From Thermotogota bacterium (lineage in GTDB: Bacteria > Thermotogota > Thermotogae > Thermotogales > DSM-5069), in the NCBI GenBank assembly GCA_029551145.1, contig JAKPGA010000023.1:1-47960 (forward strand): 47,960 nucleotides of DNA. The letters are read 5' to 3'. Shown here piece by piece: positions 25,725 to 34,844 of the stretch (the stretch's first letter is position 1; every line of letters starts with the position of its first letter). A program made the position numbers and the translations under genes. The notes below the pieces were generated by a model. The model did no database searches, was not told the origin of the DNA, and saw nothing but the letters and a program-made list of their open reading frames with translations.

Positions 25725-26492
25725 GTGAATGTCATGGATAGTTTTTCGCTGACGGGGAAAATCGCCGTGGTTACCGGAGCTTCTCGAGGCCTTGGGCAGG
25801 CAATGGCCATCGCCTTGGCTGAGGCAGGTGCAGATATAGTTGGAGTGAGTGGTTCTTCTGATCAAATTGAAACAAAGAAAAGCGTGGAAAAACTCAACAG
25901 ACAGTATTTTGAACTGATGGTGGACCTGAGAGACACATCACAGGCGTACTCAGTTATAGACAAATCGATCGAGAGATTCGGTAAGGTTGATATCTTAGTC
26001 AACAACGCAGGGATCATTCGTAGATCACCTGTGACACAGTACAGTGAAAAAGATTGGGACGAAGTGATGGCTGTAAATCTAAAATCAGTTTTTCTCATAT
26101 CACAAAGATTTGCGCAACACTTGATTGAACGTAAGGCAAGAGGAAAGATAATCAATGTGGCTTCGATGCTCTCCTTTCAAGGAGGTATTCTGACAACGGC
26201 GTACACAGTTTCAAAACACGGAATTCTTGGGTTGACAAGGATATTTGCAAACGAATTGGCACCGCACGGGATAAATGTTAACGCCATCGCACCGGGGTAT
26301 ATGGAAACAAAGAATACCGAGGCTTTGAGAATGGACCAAAACAGAAATAGAGAGATTATTTCGAGGATACCTATGGGACGATGGGGTCAGCCGCAGGATC
26401 TGAAGGGTGTAGCAGTTTTCTTAGCCAGTTCGGCATCTGACTATGTCACAGGTGCGGTGATCCCTGTTGATGGCGGATGGCTATGTAGATGA
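25725..26492 (+). CDS. kduD: KduD-like short-chain dehydrogenase (2-deoxy-D-gluconate 3-dehydrogenase family)
   Basis: This is an NAD(P)-dependent sugar-acid oxidoreductase of the classical SDR group. The nucleotide motif TGASRGLG (residues 17-24), NNAG, and the catalytic set S147, Y160 and K164 are visible. NVNAIAPGYMETKNTEALR closely resembles KduD, which interconverts 3-deoxy-D-glycero-2,5-hexodiulosonate and KDG in pectin breakdown. It has 255 residues. GTG at 25725 follows GGGAGGG; the internal ATG three codons later is an alternative. No other pectin or uronate gene is close by, so the exact substrate is uncertain. Confidence 0.82.
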   Translation: MNVMDSFSLTGKIAVVTGASRGLGQAMAIALAEAGADIVGVSGSSDQIETKKSVEKLNRQYFELMVDLRDTSQAYSVIDKSIERFGKVDILVNNAGIIRRSPVTQYSEKDWDEVMAVNLKSVFLISQRFAQHLIERKARGKIINVASMLSFQGGILTTAYTVSKHGILGLTRIFANELAPHGINVNAIAPGYMETKNTEALRMDQNRNREIISRIPMGRWGQPQDLKGVAVFLASSASDYVTGAVIPVDGGWLCR

Positions 26493-26538
26493 AAGGTCTT
26501 CTTTTTTGAATGTGCAAACAATCAAATTACGATCTGAT

Positions 26539-26559
26539 TATCATTTTAAATGATACAAT
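26539..26559 (+). promoter_or_regulatory. Promoter of the encapsulin operon with overlapping palindrome
   Basis: The extended -10 TGATACAAT occupies 26551-26559. It is overlapped by a perfect palindrome, TATCATTT-T-AAATGATA (26539-26555), whose AT-rich arms resemble Fur-family boxes. The genes downstream store iron, so repression by a Fur or PerR homologue is a reasonable guess. Confidence 0.6.
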
Positions 26560-26578
26560 AAAGCCAGGAGGTGAAGAT

Positions 26579-26920
26579 ATGCCGGAATTTGTCAATCCTT
26601 TCACTGGAAAGGTTCCCGAGAGAAAATTAACTCTTTCAGAATTAATTCGAGCTATCAGACTTAACATTGCCGCAGAACATGAGGCTGTTCATCAATATCT
26701 ATCTCATGCCGATGCAACCGATCATCCTCTTGCAAAGAAAGTACTTATAGAAATTGCGAATGAAGAGAGAGTCCACATTGGTGAATTCACAAGACTCTTA
26801 GAGATTCTCACGAAAGACGAGGCACAATTCATGGCGGAGGGTGCGAAAGAAGTTGAGGATATCGTTAAAGAAATAGGTGATGAGGAACCGAGTATAGGTT
26901 CTCTCAGGGAAGGTGAGTGA
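26579..26920 (+). CDS. Encapsulated ferritin-like protein (encapsulin cargo)
   Basis: The 113-residue protein matches the encapsulated-ferritin family, which oxidises ferrous iron and passes it to the encapsulin interior. Metal-site residues are E33 and E63-R-V-H66, at nearly the same positions as the E32, E62 and H65 I recall for Rhodospirillum rubrum EncFtn. The C-terminal ten residues PSIGSLREGE form the encapsulin targeting peptide (GSLR core). ATG at 26579 follows AGGAGGTG. It lies directly upstream of the shell gene, in the same operon, under a palindrome-controlled promoter. Confidence 0.9.
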   Translation: MPEFVNPFTGKVPERKLTLSELIRAIRLNIAAEHEAVHQYLSHADATDHPLAKKVLIEIANEERVHIGEFTRLLEILTKDEAQFMAEGAKEVEDIVKEIGDEEPSIGSLREGE

Positions 26921-26921
26921 T

Positions 26922-27713
26922 ATGGCGAACAAGTACCTCATGCAGGAAGATGCTCCCCTTTCACCGGAACTATGGGAACTTTTCAACAGCACCATGATCC
27001 AGATTGCGAAAAGTGAACTCACAGGTAGAAAGATCCTTCCGATCAAGGGACCGTTTGGTTTTGGGTTGAGGCAGATATCTTTATCGGATGTCGAAATTGA
27101 ACCAGGGATTTTCTCACCTAAGATCCTTCCTCTGACATACATACACAAGACCTTCTCGATCCATAAGAGGGATTTAGCTGCTTATGAAAAAGAAGCAGTT
27201 GCGATCGATCTCTCTCCTCTCATTGAAACCACAAAAGAGTGCGCAAAAATCGAGGACAAGCTGATCTTTGAAGGTATCGCTTCTAAGGGTTTACTCAATT
27301 CAGATGGTGTTCTCAAAGTCGAACTGACGTCGTGGAAAACCGTGGGACAGGCAGTCAACAACGTAATTGAAGCGGTCACTTGTCTTGATCAAGCAGGTTT
27401 TCACGGGCCCTACTTGCTCGCTTTGTCTCCAGAAAGGTACAATCTTCTCTTCAGAAGGTATGAAAACGGAAACCAAACTGAGTTTGAACATCTGAAAACT
27501 CTTGTGAAGGCTGTGTATAAAGCCCCAATTCTGAAAGATTGTGGCGTACTGATTCACGAATCAGATGTTAATGCTTCAGTAGTGATAGGCCAAGACATGT
27601 CGATAGGTTTCATAGGTCCTGTGGGAGAAAAACTCGAATTCTCAATCTCTGAAAGTCTCGCACTACTCCTGAATGTGCCTTCTTCTGTATGCGTGTTGAG
27701 TAGTTCAAAATAA
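26922..27713 (+). CDS. Encapsulin nanocompartment shell protein (family 1)
   Basis: This HK97-fold shell protein assembles into an icosahedral protein compartment. It has 263 residues and aligns along its length with T. maritima encapsulin as I remember it: APLSPELWELFNS, ELTGRKILPIKGPFGFG, VAIDLSPLIET, GPYLLALSPERYNLLFRR, and VVIGQDMSIGFIG near the end. ATG at 26922 follows GGAAGGTGAG. An upstream GTG at 26913 is also in frame and overlaps the cargo stop. The gene comes one base after the cargo gene and is followed by a strong terminator. The compartment would sequester iron oxidised by the cargo. Confidence 0.93.
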   Translation: MANKYLMQEDAPLSPELWELFNSTMIQIAKSELTGRKILPIKGPFGFGLRQISLSDVEIEPGIFSPKILPLTYIHKTFSIHKRDLAAYEKEAVAIDLSPLIETTKECAKIEDKLIFEGIASKGLLNSDGVLKVELTSWKTVGQAVNNVIEAVTCLDQAGFHGPYLLALSPERYNLLFRRYENGNQTEFEHLKTLVKAVYKAPILKDCGVLIHESDVNASVVIGQDMSIGFIGPVGEKLEFSISESLALLLNVPSSVCVLSSSK

Positions 27714-27740
27714 ACAAGTTGCCAATTCTCTGTTTGAACA

Positions 27741-27776
27741 ACATGGCTTCGGTACTCTGCTGAAGCCATGTTTTTT
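27741..27776 (+). terminator. Rho-independent terminator after the encapsulin gene
   Basis: ACATGGCTTC/GAAGCCATGT is a perfect 10-bp stem with an 11-base loop, followed by T5. Confidence 0.92.
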
Positions 27777-27930
27777 CAGAGAAATTCATCAGTAGAGAAT
27801 ATTCATGCCTTGAAGCGTATTAAGATCATCAAGGAACAAGAACTATTAACGTTTTGTTGGGCACAGGTTCTGTGATTTCAATTTAAAGTATTTTTCTTCA
27901 TTTTGAAAAGATAACTTCGTGCAGACTTCG
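27777..27930. other. Intergenic stretch before the purine operon
   Basis: The 398 bases between the encapsulin and purE genes hold the terminator, the pur promoter and the riboswitch. In this middle part I see only the first copy of a direct repeat, ACTTCGTG at 27914-27921; the second copy is at 27925-27932, 11 bases on. Confidence 0.5.
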
Positions 27931-27939
27931 TGATATTAT
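27931..27939 (+). promoter_or_regulatory. Extended -10 promoter of the purine operon
   Basis: TGATATTAT is an extended -10 (TGn-TATTAT). Transcription would begin near 27946, ahead of the riboswitch at 27979. The second ACTTCGTG repeat overlaps its TG. Confidence 0.5.
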
Positions 27940-27978
27940 TAGGTTGTACAAGTGAATATTTCCCTCCCACGGGGAAAT

Positions 27979-28092
27979 GCCCTTGTATAATTCCGAGAAT
28001 AGGGCTCGGAAGTCTCTACCGGACAGCCGTAAACTGTCCTGGCTACAAGGGCTAATTTCTTTTCGGTAGAGACTTTCGCTACCGATTTTTTT
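27979..28092 (+). ncRNA. Purine riboswitch (guanine type) with terminator, controlling the pur operon
   Basis: The aptamer folds as three stems: P1 27979-27987/28044-28052 (9 bp), P2 27992-27997/28005-28010, P3 28021-28026/28034-28039. Loops AATAGGG and CCGTAAA can make the known loop-loop contact. The core J2/3 is TCTCTACC, and C28043 sits at position 74, which selects guanine or hypoxanthine. J3/1 differs from B. subtilis xpt: an extra T at 28040 and G instead of A at position 73. GTCTCTACCG (28012-28021) is perfectly complementary to CGGTAGAGAC (28064-28073), an antiterminator. The terminator is TCGGTAG (28063-28069)/CTACCGA (28079-28085) plus T7. Purine binding should therefore stop transcription. 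Confidence 0.92.
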
Positions 28093-28111
28093 ATTTTCTG
28101 GAGGTGTAGAC

Positions 28112-28591
28112 ATGAAGGTTGCCGTTGTTGTGGGAAGCGATAGTGATTTGGAATATGCTTACCAAGCCTGTGAAGTACTCAAAACCTTCGACCTTCCACA
28201 CGAAGTCTTCATTCTTTCTGCCCACCGAACACCATTTGAAACGATGGATTTTGCCAAAAACGCTGAAAAAGAAGGTTACTCGGTGATCATCGCAATGGCT
28301 GGCAAAGCTGCACACTTACCCGGAGTCATAGCATCGATGACAACATTACCTGTGATCGGCGTGCCGCTTTCCGCTTCTCTGAGTGGTCTTGACTCTCTTT
28401 TGTCAATTTCGCAGATGCCAACGGGCATACCTGTAGCAACAATGGCGGTAGACGGTGCTAAGAACGCCGCATTATTTGCTGTACAGATTCTGGCGCTGAG
28501 CAACGCAGAGATCAAAGAGAAACTCGTAGAATATCGAGACAACCTCAAAAAGGCAGTTCTGGATAAAAACAAAAAACTCAAGAAAGGGTGA
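28112..28591 (+). CDS. purE: N5-CAIR mutase (class I PurE)
   Basis: PurE rearranges N5-carboxyaminoimidazole ribonucleotide to CAIR, which carries the carboxyl group at ring carbon 4. The motif GSDSD (residues 8-12) and SAHRTP (36-41, catalytic H38) mark the class I enzyme. It has 159 residues. GGAGGTG precedes the ATG. It is the first gene of the riboswitch-controlled operon. The usual partner PurK is not beside it and not elsewhere in the window, although class I PurE normally needs PurK. Confidence 0.95.
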   Translation: MKVAVVVGSDSDLEYAYQACEVLKTFDLPHEVFILSAHRTPFETMDFAKNAEKEGYSVIIAMAGKAAHLPGVIASMTTLPVIGVPLSASLSGLDSLLSISQMPTGIPVATMAVDGAKNAALFAVQILALSNAEIKEKLVEYRDNLKKAVLDKNKKLKKG

Positions 28592-28595
28592 AACA

Positions 28596-29300
28596 ATGGA
28601 AAAAAGACAGATGATTTACGAGGGGAAGGCAAAGAAGGTTTATCAAACCGACAACCCTGATTTTCTCATAATCGAGTACAAAGACGATGCAACTGCCTTT
28701 GATGGAAAAAAGCGCGGAGTGATAATGAACAAAGGTATCTTGAATAACAAGATCTCGGCGATTTTTTTCGAATTGCTTGAGAAGAATGGTATTCAGACAC
28801 ACTTTGTAAAACTGCTGAGTGAGAGAGAGATGCTCGTCAGATCAGTGAAGATAATACCCATAGAAGTGATCGTGAGAAATATAGTCGCAGGGAGTCTTTC
28901 AAAACGGCTTGGTTTGAATGAAGGGACACCATTGAAAAGGACTGTGCTGGAGTTTTGTTACAAGAGTGATGAACTCGGTGATCCTATGATAAACAACTAC
29001 CACGCACTTGCGATGGAGTTGGCATCAGAAGAGGAAATCAAGGAAATCGAACAAATGGCTCTGAGAACCAATGAAATTTTGAAAGATTTTCTAAGAACCA
29101 AGAATATAGTCCTGGTTGATTTCAAGCTGGAATTCGGAAGAGTAGATAGTCAGATACTGCTTGCCGACGAAATCTCACCTGACACTTGTAGGTTCTGGGA
29201 TAGTTCAACCAATGAAAAGCTCGACAAAGACAGATTCAGAAGAGATCTCGGCAAGGTCGAGGAAGCTTACTGGGAGATATACAGAAGATTGAGCAGTTAG
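28596..29300 (+). CDS. purC: SAICAR synthetase
   Basis: PurC condenses CAIR with aspartate using ATP. The N-terminal [13 protein letters not shown] motif, [18 protein letters not shown], and [10 protein letters not shown] with [14 protein letters not shown] are canonical. It has 234 residues, typical of the short bacterial form, and begins four bases after purE. Confidence 0.97.
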   Translation: MEKRQMIYEGKAKKVYQTDNPDFLIIEYKDDATAFDGKKRGVIMNKGILNNKISAIFFELLEKNGIQTHFVKLLSEREMLVRSVKIIPIEVIVRNIVAGSLSKRLGLNEGTPLKRTVLEFCYKSDELGDPMINNYHALAMELASEEEIKEIEQMALRTNEILKDFLRTKNIVLVDFKLEFGRVDSQILLADEISPDTCRFWDSSTNEKLDKDRFRRDLGKVEEAYWEIYRRLSS

Positions 29301-29310
29301 GAGTGGTGGT

Positions 29311-29565
29311 GTGTACAAGGCAAAGATTCAGATAGTTTTGAAGGATGGCATACTTGATCCACAAGGTAACGCAGTCAAACAGGCTCTCCATCATCTGGGA
29401 TTCGATCAAGTCAAAGATGTGAGAATGGGCAAAATGATTGAGATCAGTCTGGATGTGAACAATCATCAAGAAGTTGAATCTCAGATTCAGAAAATGTGCG
29501 AGAAATTACTTGCCAATCCCGTCATAGAAAAATATTCGATTCTCTCCTTGGAGGAAATGAGATGA
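29311..29565 (+). CDS. purS: FGAM synthase subunit PurS
   Basis: PurS is the small structural subunit that bridges PurQ and PurL in the FGAM synthase complex of organisms with the short PurL. It has 84 residues and the family pattern [20 protein letters not shown] and [14 protein letters not shown] at 29311 follows AGGAGTGG. The stop overlaps the purQ ATG, which helps equal production of the subunits. Confidence 0.95.
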   Translation: MYKAKIQIVLKDGILDPQGNAVKQALHHLGFDQVKDVRMGKMIEISLDVNNHQEVESQIQKMCEKLLANPVIEKYSILSLEEMR

Positions 29566-30266
29566 GATCAGCGGTCGTGGTCTTCCCTGGATCGAACTGT
29601 GATTCTGATGCTTATTATGTTTTGAAAGATGTCATGGGTTTTGATTGTCAATACGTTTTTCACAAAGAAAATTTCGCTTCAGACGAATTTGATTTGATAG
29701 TCTTGCCTGGAGGTTTTTCATATGGAGATTATCTGAGAGCCGGAGCAATTGCAAGATTCTCACCAGTGATGAAAAGTGTAATACAAGCGGCAAGGGCTGG
29801 CATTCTGGTACTTGGTATTTGTAATGGATTTCAGATACTCACCGAGGCTGGTCTGCTTGATGGAGCTCTCATGAAGAACAGAGATCTAAGATTTCATTGC
29901 CATGATGTGTATCTGCGTGTTGAAAACAATACAACACCTTTCACACTCGCATATTCTTTGGGAGAGATTATAAGAATGAGTATCGCACATGGTGAAGGAA
30001 ATTACTTTGTACATAACCCTGAGCAGATAGAGTCTCGAGTTGTTTTCAGATATTGCAACAAGAATGGAAAAATCACCGAAGATTCCAATCCGAACGGTTC
30101 TATCTCGAATATAGCAGGTGTTATAAATCAAAATCACAATGTTTTAGGGTTGATGCCACATCCAGAGAGATGCTCCGAAAAGATACTGGGTTCGGTTGAT
30201 GGAAAGAGACTCTTCGAGTCGATCGCTTTGTACTTAGAACGGAGGAAATCTCATGCATTCATATAG
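29562..30266 (+). CDS. purQ: FGAM synthase glutaminase subunit PurQ
   Basis: PurQ is a class I glutamine amidotransferase that supplies ammonia to PurL. The nucleophile cysteine lies in [10 protein letters not shown], and the His/Glu pair in MPHPERCSE. It has 234 residues. ATG at 29562 overlaps the purS stop (ATGA) behind GGAGGAAATG. The longer open frame upstream runs within purS and is not used. The 3' end overlaps the purL start by 14 bases. Confidence 0.97.
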   Translation: MRSAVVVFPGSNCDSDAYYVLKDVMGFDCQYVFHKENFASDEFDLIVLPGGFSYGDYLRAGAIARFSPVMKSVIQAARAGILVLGICNGFQILTEAGLLDGALMKNRDLRFHCHDVYLRVENNTTPFTLAYSLGEIIRMSIAHGEGNYFVHNPEQIESRVVFRYCNKNGKITEDSNPNGSISNIAGVINQNHNVLGLMPHPERCSEKILGSVDGKRLFESIALYLERRKSHAFI

Positions 30267-32430
30267 AGAACTCGGACTTACCGAAACGGAGTACGACAAA
30301 ATCATCAAGATACTGAACAGAGAACCAAATGAGATCGAGCTTGGGATGTTCTCGGTGATGTGGTCAGAACACTGCAGCTACAAACACACGAAAGTCTTAC
30401 TCAAGAGATTTCCAACCACTGGAGAGAGAGTTGTGCAGGGACCTGGGGAGAACGCAGGTATTGTCGATATAGGAGATGGATTGGTCGTTGTCTTCAAGAT
30501 GGAGAGCCATAATCATCCGTCGGCTGTTGAGCCATTCCAGGGTGCTGCAACTGGCATAGGAGGAATCGTCAGAGACATATTCGCAATGGGAGCAAGACCC
30601 ATAGCACTGCTCGATTCGCTCAGATTTGGTGATCTCAAAGATTCGAGGACGAAGTATTTGTTCTCAGGTGTGATCTCTGGCATCGCACACTATGGTAACT
30701 GTATAGGAGTCCCAACCGTCGCCGGTGAGATATATTTCAACAACTGTTATGATGACAACCCTTTGGTGAATGTCATGTGCGTGGGAATAGCTTCGAAGGA
30801 CAATGTGAAGCTTTCCAAAGCGACCCAGGTTGGCAGTTCGGTGTTGCTTGTTGGTAGTTCAACAGGAAGAGATGGCATACATGGGGCGAGTTTTGCCTCG
30901 GAGAATCTCACCGAACAATCGGAGAAGAAAAGACCATCCGTTCAAATAGGTGATCCTTTCACAGAAAAACTTCTCATCGAAGCATGTCTTGAAGCGAGCA
31001 GACATGACTGTGTTTTGGCCATTCAGGATCTTGGTGCGGCTGGCTTAACCTCGGCTTGCTCAGAGGTCGCCTCGAAGGGAAATACAGGTATAGAGATCGA
31101 ACTTTCACTTGTACCACAGAGAGAAGAAAAAATGACACCATATGAAATCGTGCTCTCTGAGTCGCAGGAAAGAATGCTTCTTGTTGTCAAACCAGGTTCA
31201 GAACAAGAGATCAAAGAGATTTTCCAAAAATGGGACCTCCACGCACAGAAGATAGGAAGGATAACCGATGACAATCTTTTCACCGTGAAGATGGATGGCC
31301 AAATTGTTGCACAGATTCCGATCAAAGGGCTCACCGATCAGGTACCAATCGTTGACCTTACAGCAGTTCCATTTGAAAATTCATGCGACGTGGATTTTCC
31401 ACAGATGAAAGATCTGCAAGAAGCTTTTTTCATGCTTCTTGCAAATGAGAATATATGCAGCAGAAGATGTGTATATGAAAGATATGACCACAGAGTTGGA
31501 ACAAATACCATTGTATTACCCGGTGCAGATGCATCGATCTTAAGGATAAAGAACTCGAACAAAGCGATAGCCGTCACGACCGACTGCAACAGCTTCTACT
31601 GCTATCTTGATCCATATGAAGGAGCAAAGATCGCAGTTGCCGAGGCTGCAAGAAATTTAGTTGTCACAGGTGCAGAACCTGTTGGTATAACAGATTGCCT
31701 GAACTTTGCAAACCCAGATGATCCCAGGATTGCCTTTCAAATACAAAGGGCTGTGCAAGGTATAGCAGATGCGGCACGGGCTTTGCAGATACCTATTGTG
31801 AGTGGAAATGTCAGCCTTTACAACGAAAGTCATCGAAGAAAGATATACCCAACACCGGTGATAGGAATGGTCGGTCTCATAGATGATTTCTCAAATCTCT
31901 GCAAGGCAGGTTTTGAGAACGAAGGTGACCTCGTGGTACTTCTGGGAGTGGAAGATAACAATCCGAGTGCTTGTGAGTACACAAGGTACATCTTGGGTGT
32001 TGATTCAGGTAAACCTCCTCTGCTGAATCTGGAGATAGAAAAAAGACTGCACAGAGCATGCCTGAGATTGATAAGAGAAAAAATAATAAAATCGGCTCAC
32101 GACATCTCAGAAGGTGGTCTTGCCATAGCGCTGGCAGAATCGTGCATTCTTGGAAATGCAGGAATTATCTGCAATTTGAGCACAAACACAAGAGCAGATT
32201 TCGCATTATTTGGTGAAACTCAGTCAAGAGTCATTGTGAGTCTGTCCAAGGAAAAACTCAGTGCTCTTGAAAAAATCGCGCGTGAAGAAGAAATACAGAT
32301 CATGCCGATAGGTGAAGTTGTTGAAGAAGATTTTGTAATCATCATAAACAAGGAAAAAATCATAGATACAGATATAAAAACAATTAAGGACATTTACGAC
32401 AACTCACTCGAAAAGCTGGTGAACGAGTAA
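30253..32430 (+). CDS. purL: FGAM synthase synthetase subunit PurL (short form)
   Basis: PurL converts FGAR to FGAM with ATP and ammonia from PurQ. The 725-residue short form needs PurS and PurQ, both encoded just upstream. Motifs include [12 protein letters not shown] near the N-terminus, [21 protein letters not shown], and [14 protein letters not shown] in the second half. GGAGGAAAT precedes the ATG. The stop and the purF start share bases (TAATG). Confidence 0.97.
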   Translation: MHSYRELGLTETEYDKIIKILNREPNEIELGMFSVMWSEHCSYKHTKVLLKRFPTTGERVVQGPGENAGIVDIGDGLVVVFKMESHNHPSAVEPFQGAATGIGGIVRDIFAMGARPIALLDSLRFGDLKDSRTKYLFSGVISGIAHYGNCIGVPTVAGEIYFNNCYDDNPLVNVMCVGIASKDNVKLSKATQVGSSVLLVGSSTGRDGIHGASFASENLTEQSEKKRPSVQIGDPFTEKLLIEACLEASRHDCVLAIQDLGAAGLTSACSEVASKGNTGIEIELSLVPQREEKMTPYEIVLSESQERMLLVVKPGSEQEIKEIFQKWDLHAQKIGRITDDNLFTVKMDGQIVAQIPIKGLTDQVPIVDLTAVPFENSCDVDFPQMKDLQEAFFMLLANENICSRRCVYERYDHRVGTNTIVLPGADASILRIKNSNKAIAVTTDCNSFYCYLDPYEGAKIAVAEAARNLVVTGAEPVGITDCLNFANPDDPRIAFQIQRAVQGIADAARALQIPIVSGNVSLYNESHRRKIYPTPVIGMVGLIDDFSNLCKAGFENEGDLVVLLGVEDNNPSACEYTRYILGVDSGKPPLLNLEIEKRLHRACLRLIREKIIKSAHDISEGGLAIALAESCILGNAGIICNLSTNTRADFALFGETQSRVIVSLSKEKLSALEKIAREEEIQIMPIGEVVEEDFVIIINKEKIIDTDIKTIKDIYDNSLEKLVNE

Positions 32431-33821
32431 TGCCAATCAAAGAAGCGTGCGGGCTTTTGGGTATATATTCTTCACAACCCGATGAATCAATAGCAAGAAC
32501 AGTGTACTATGGTCTATTTGCTTTACAGCACAGGGGACAAGAGAGCGCAGGAATAGCCGTTAGTGATACCAGATCGATCAAATATCATAAAGGAATAGGC
32601 CTTGTTTCCGAAATCTTCAGTGAAGAAGACCTCGAAGATCTCAAGGGCAAGATGGCTATAGGCCATGTCAGATACTCAACGACTGGCAGTAACTGTTTAA
32701 GCAACGCACAACCTCTGGTTGTCAAGTATCACTCTGGAGAACTCGCCATTGCACACAATGGGAACCTGGTGAACGCCTATGAACTTAGAAACGATCTTGA
32801 AGAGAACGGTGCGATGTTTCATACGACGACCGACAGCGAGGTGATTGCGGCTTTGATAGCAAGATCGCGCAAATCCTTAATCGAAGCTGTAATTGAGTGT
32901 ATGGAAAAGATACGTGGTGCTTACTCGCTATTGTTGATGTCCAAAGACAAATTGATCGCCATCAGAGATTCGAATGGCTTTCGGCCTCTGTGCATCGGTT
33001 CATACAATGGTTCTTACGTTGTCGCATCTGAGAATGTAGCATTTGATACCATAGGTGCTGAGTTCCTGAGAGATATCGAGCCGGGTGAAATTGTCGTCTT
33101 TGATGAAAATGGCATTTCATCTCACAAAGTCATCACATCGAGGAAATCCCTGTGTGTCTTTGAATTTGTTTACTTTGCAAGACCAGACAGTGTGATAGAC
33201 AAGGTTAGTGTTTACCAGACCAGATGGAAGGCTGGAGCAATACTGGCAAGAGAACATCCTGTTGATGCAGATCTGGTGGTTGCCGTCCCAGACTCTGGGA
33301 ATGTAGCGGCAATAGGATTTTCAGACACTTCTCACATACCGATGGGTATGGGTTTGATAAAAAACCGCTACATAGGAAGAACCTTTATTCAACCATCTCA
33401 AAGGATAAGGAACCTCGGTGTGAGGCTCAAACTCAATCCACTAAAAGACTTGATCAATGGCAAGAGAATTGTTCTGGTAGACGATTCAATCGTCCGTGGA
33501 ACGACCATGGGACAGATCGTTAAGATGTTGAAAGACTCTGGTGCAAAACAGGTGCACGTTAGAATAAGTTCTCCTCCAATAACCCACAGTTGTTACTTTG
33601 GCATAGACACATCTACAAGAAGGGAGCTGATTGCTTCCTGTCACGACGTTGAATCGATAAGGAAGTTGTTGGACGCGGACAGTCTGGGTTATTTGAGCAT
33701 CGACGGCCTGATCGAATCGATTGACATGAAAGAAAAAGACCTCTGTATCGCATGTTTTACTGGTGAATATCCCATGCAGATTCCCAGGGAAGGTCGGAAG
33801 TATCTCTTCGAAAAGAGATGA
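32430..33821 (+). CDS. purF: Amidophosphoribosyltransferase
   Basis: PurF makes 5-phosphoribosylamine from PRPP and glutamine, the first step of the pathway. It has a six-residue propeptide MPIKEA before the catalytic Cys7 (CGLLGIY). The PRPP loop IVLVDDSIVRGTTM is present. Cysteines suited to a 4Fe-4S cluster appear in SLCVFEF, THSCYFG and DLCIAC, as in the oxygen-sensitive B. subtilis enzyme, which fits an anaerobe. It has 463 residues. Confidence 0.97.
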   Translation: MPIKEACGLLGIYSSQPDESIARTVYYGLFALQHRGQESAGIAVSDTRSIKYHKGIGLVSEIFSEEDLEDLKGKMAIGHVRYSTTGSNCLSNAQPLVVKYHSGELAIAHNGNLVNAYELRNDLEENGAMFHTTTDSEVIAALIARSRKSLIEAVIECMEKIRGAYSLLLMSKDKLIAIRDSNGFRPLCIGSYNGSYVVASENVAFDTIGAEFLRDIEPGEIVVFDENGISSHKVITSRKSLCVFEFVYFARPDSVIDKVSVYQTRWKAGAILAREHPVDADLVVAVPDSGNVAAIGFSDTSHIPMGMGLIKNRYIGRTFIQPSQRIRNLGVRLKLNPLKDLINGKRIVLVDDSIVRGTTMGQIVKMLKDSGAKQVHVRISSPPITHSCYFGIDTSTRRELIASCHDVESIRKLLDADSLGYLSIDGLIESIDMKEKDLCIACFTGEYPMQIPREGRKYLFEKR

Positions 33822-33830
33822 GGTGGTCTG

Positions 33831-34844
33831 ATGTCCATCACATACAAGAACAGTGGAGTAGATATAGACGCTGCTGACATTGCAGTGCAAATGATGAAAA
33901 AATACATCAAATCAACATACACAGAAGGTGTACTTGGAGATATTGGTGCATTCGGAGGCTTTTTTCAGATGGACAAGTCTTACAAGAACCCTGTTCTGGT
34001 GGCCGGTGCCGATGGAGTTGGTACAAAACTCAAAATAGCCTTCATGATGAATAAACACGATACAGTAGGTGTTGACTGCGTCGCAATGTGTGTGAATGAC
34101 GTACTTGTCCATGGAGCAAAACCACTTTTCTTTCTTGATTACATCGCCGTTGGAAGACTCATACCCGAGAAAATAGCCCAGGTAGTTAAGGGCCTCTGTG
34201 ATGGTTGCATTCAAGCCAACTGTGCTTTGATAGGTGGCGAGACAGCCCAGATGCCCGATATGTACAAAGAAGACGAATACGATCTCGCTGGTTTCGCAGT
34301 TGGCATAGTGGAAAAAGACAAACTCTTAGATGGTTCAAAGGTCAAAGATAAAGACATTGTAATAGGTCTTGCATCAACTGGTTTACACAGCAACGGTTTT
34401 TCACTTGTCAGAAAGGTTCTACTTAAAGACATGAGTCTGGACACATACGTACAAGAACTTGGGAAGACTCTGGGAGAGGAACTGCTCACACCGACAAAGA
34501 TCTATGTGAAAACCGTTCTTGAGATCTTGGATTCTGACATCCATGCAATGGCGCATATAACAGGTGGGGGACTCGTTGAAAACCTGCCAAGAGTTCTGCC
34601 CAATGGGCTTGAAATCAATCTTCAAAGAGACTCGTGGGAAGTCCCAGCAATTTTCAAGATTATTCAGAGAATGGGAAACATAGAAGAAAGAGAAATGTTT
34701 AGAACCTTCAATATGGGTATCGGCTTTGTGTTGATTGTGGACAAAGAAAGCGCAGACAGAGTTATTGCAAGATTGCAAAGCATGGGGCAGAAGGCATGGA
34801 TAATAGGAGAGATCAATGAAGGTCAAAGAGGTGTGGTTGTTTGA
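33831..34844 (+). CDS. purM: AIR synthetase
   Basis: PurM closes FGAM to aminoimidazole ribonucleotide with ATP. Motifs GADGVGTKLKIA, CVAMCVNDVLVHGAKPLFFLD and LIGGETAQMPDMY are family hallmarks. It has 337 residues. GAGGTGGT lies before the ATG. The stop overlaps the purN TTG. Confidence 0.97.
   Translation: MSITYKNSGVDIDAADIAVQMMKKYIKSTYTEGVLGDIGAFGGFFQMDKSYKNPVLVAGADGVGTKLKIAFMMNKHDTVGVDCVAMCVNDVLVHGAKPLFFLDYIAVGRLIPEKIAQVVKGLCDGCIQANCALIGGETAQMPDMYKEDEYDLAGFAVGIVEKDKLLDGSKVKDKDIVIGLASTGLHSNGFSLVRKVLLKDMSLDTYVQELGKTLGEELLTPTKIYVKTVLEILDSDIHAMAHITGGGLVENLPRVLPNGLEINLQRDSWEVPAIFKIIQRMGNIEEREMFRTFNMGIGFVLIVDKESADRVIARLQSMGQKAWIIGEINEGQRGVVV

Noticed and set aside
27986-27991. TATAAT that looks like a -10 promoter box before purE
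   Set aside because: It lies inside the purine aptamer (end of P1 and J1/2), where TATAAT is the conserved riboswitch sequence.
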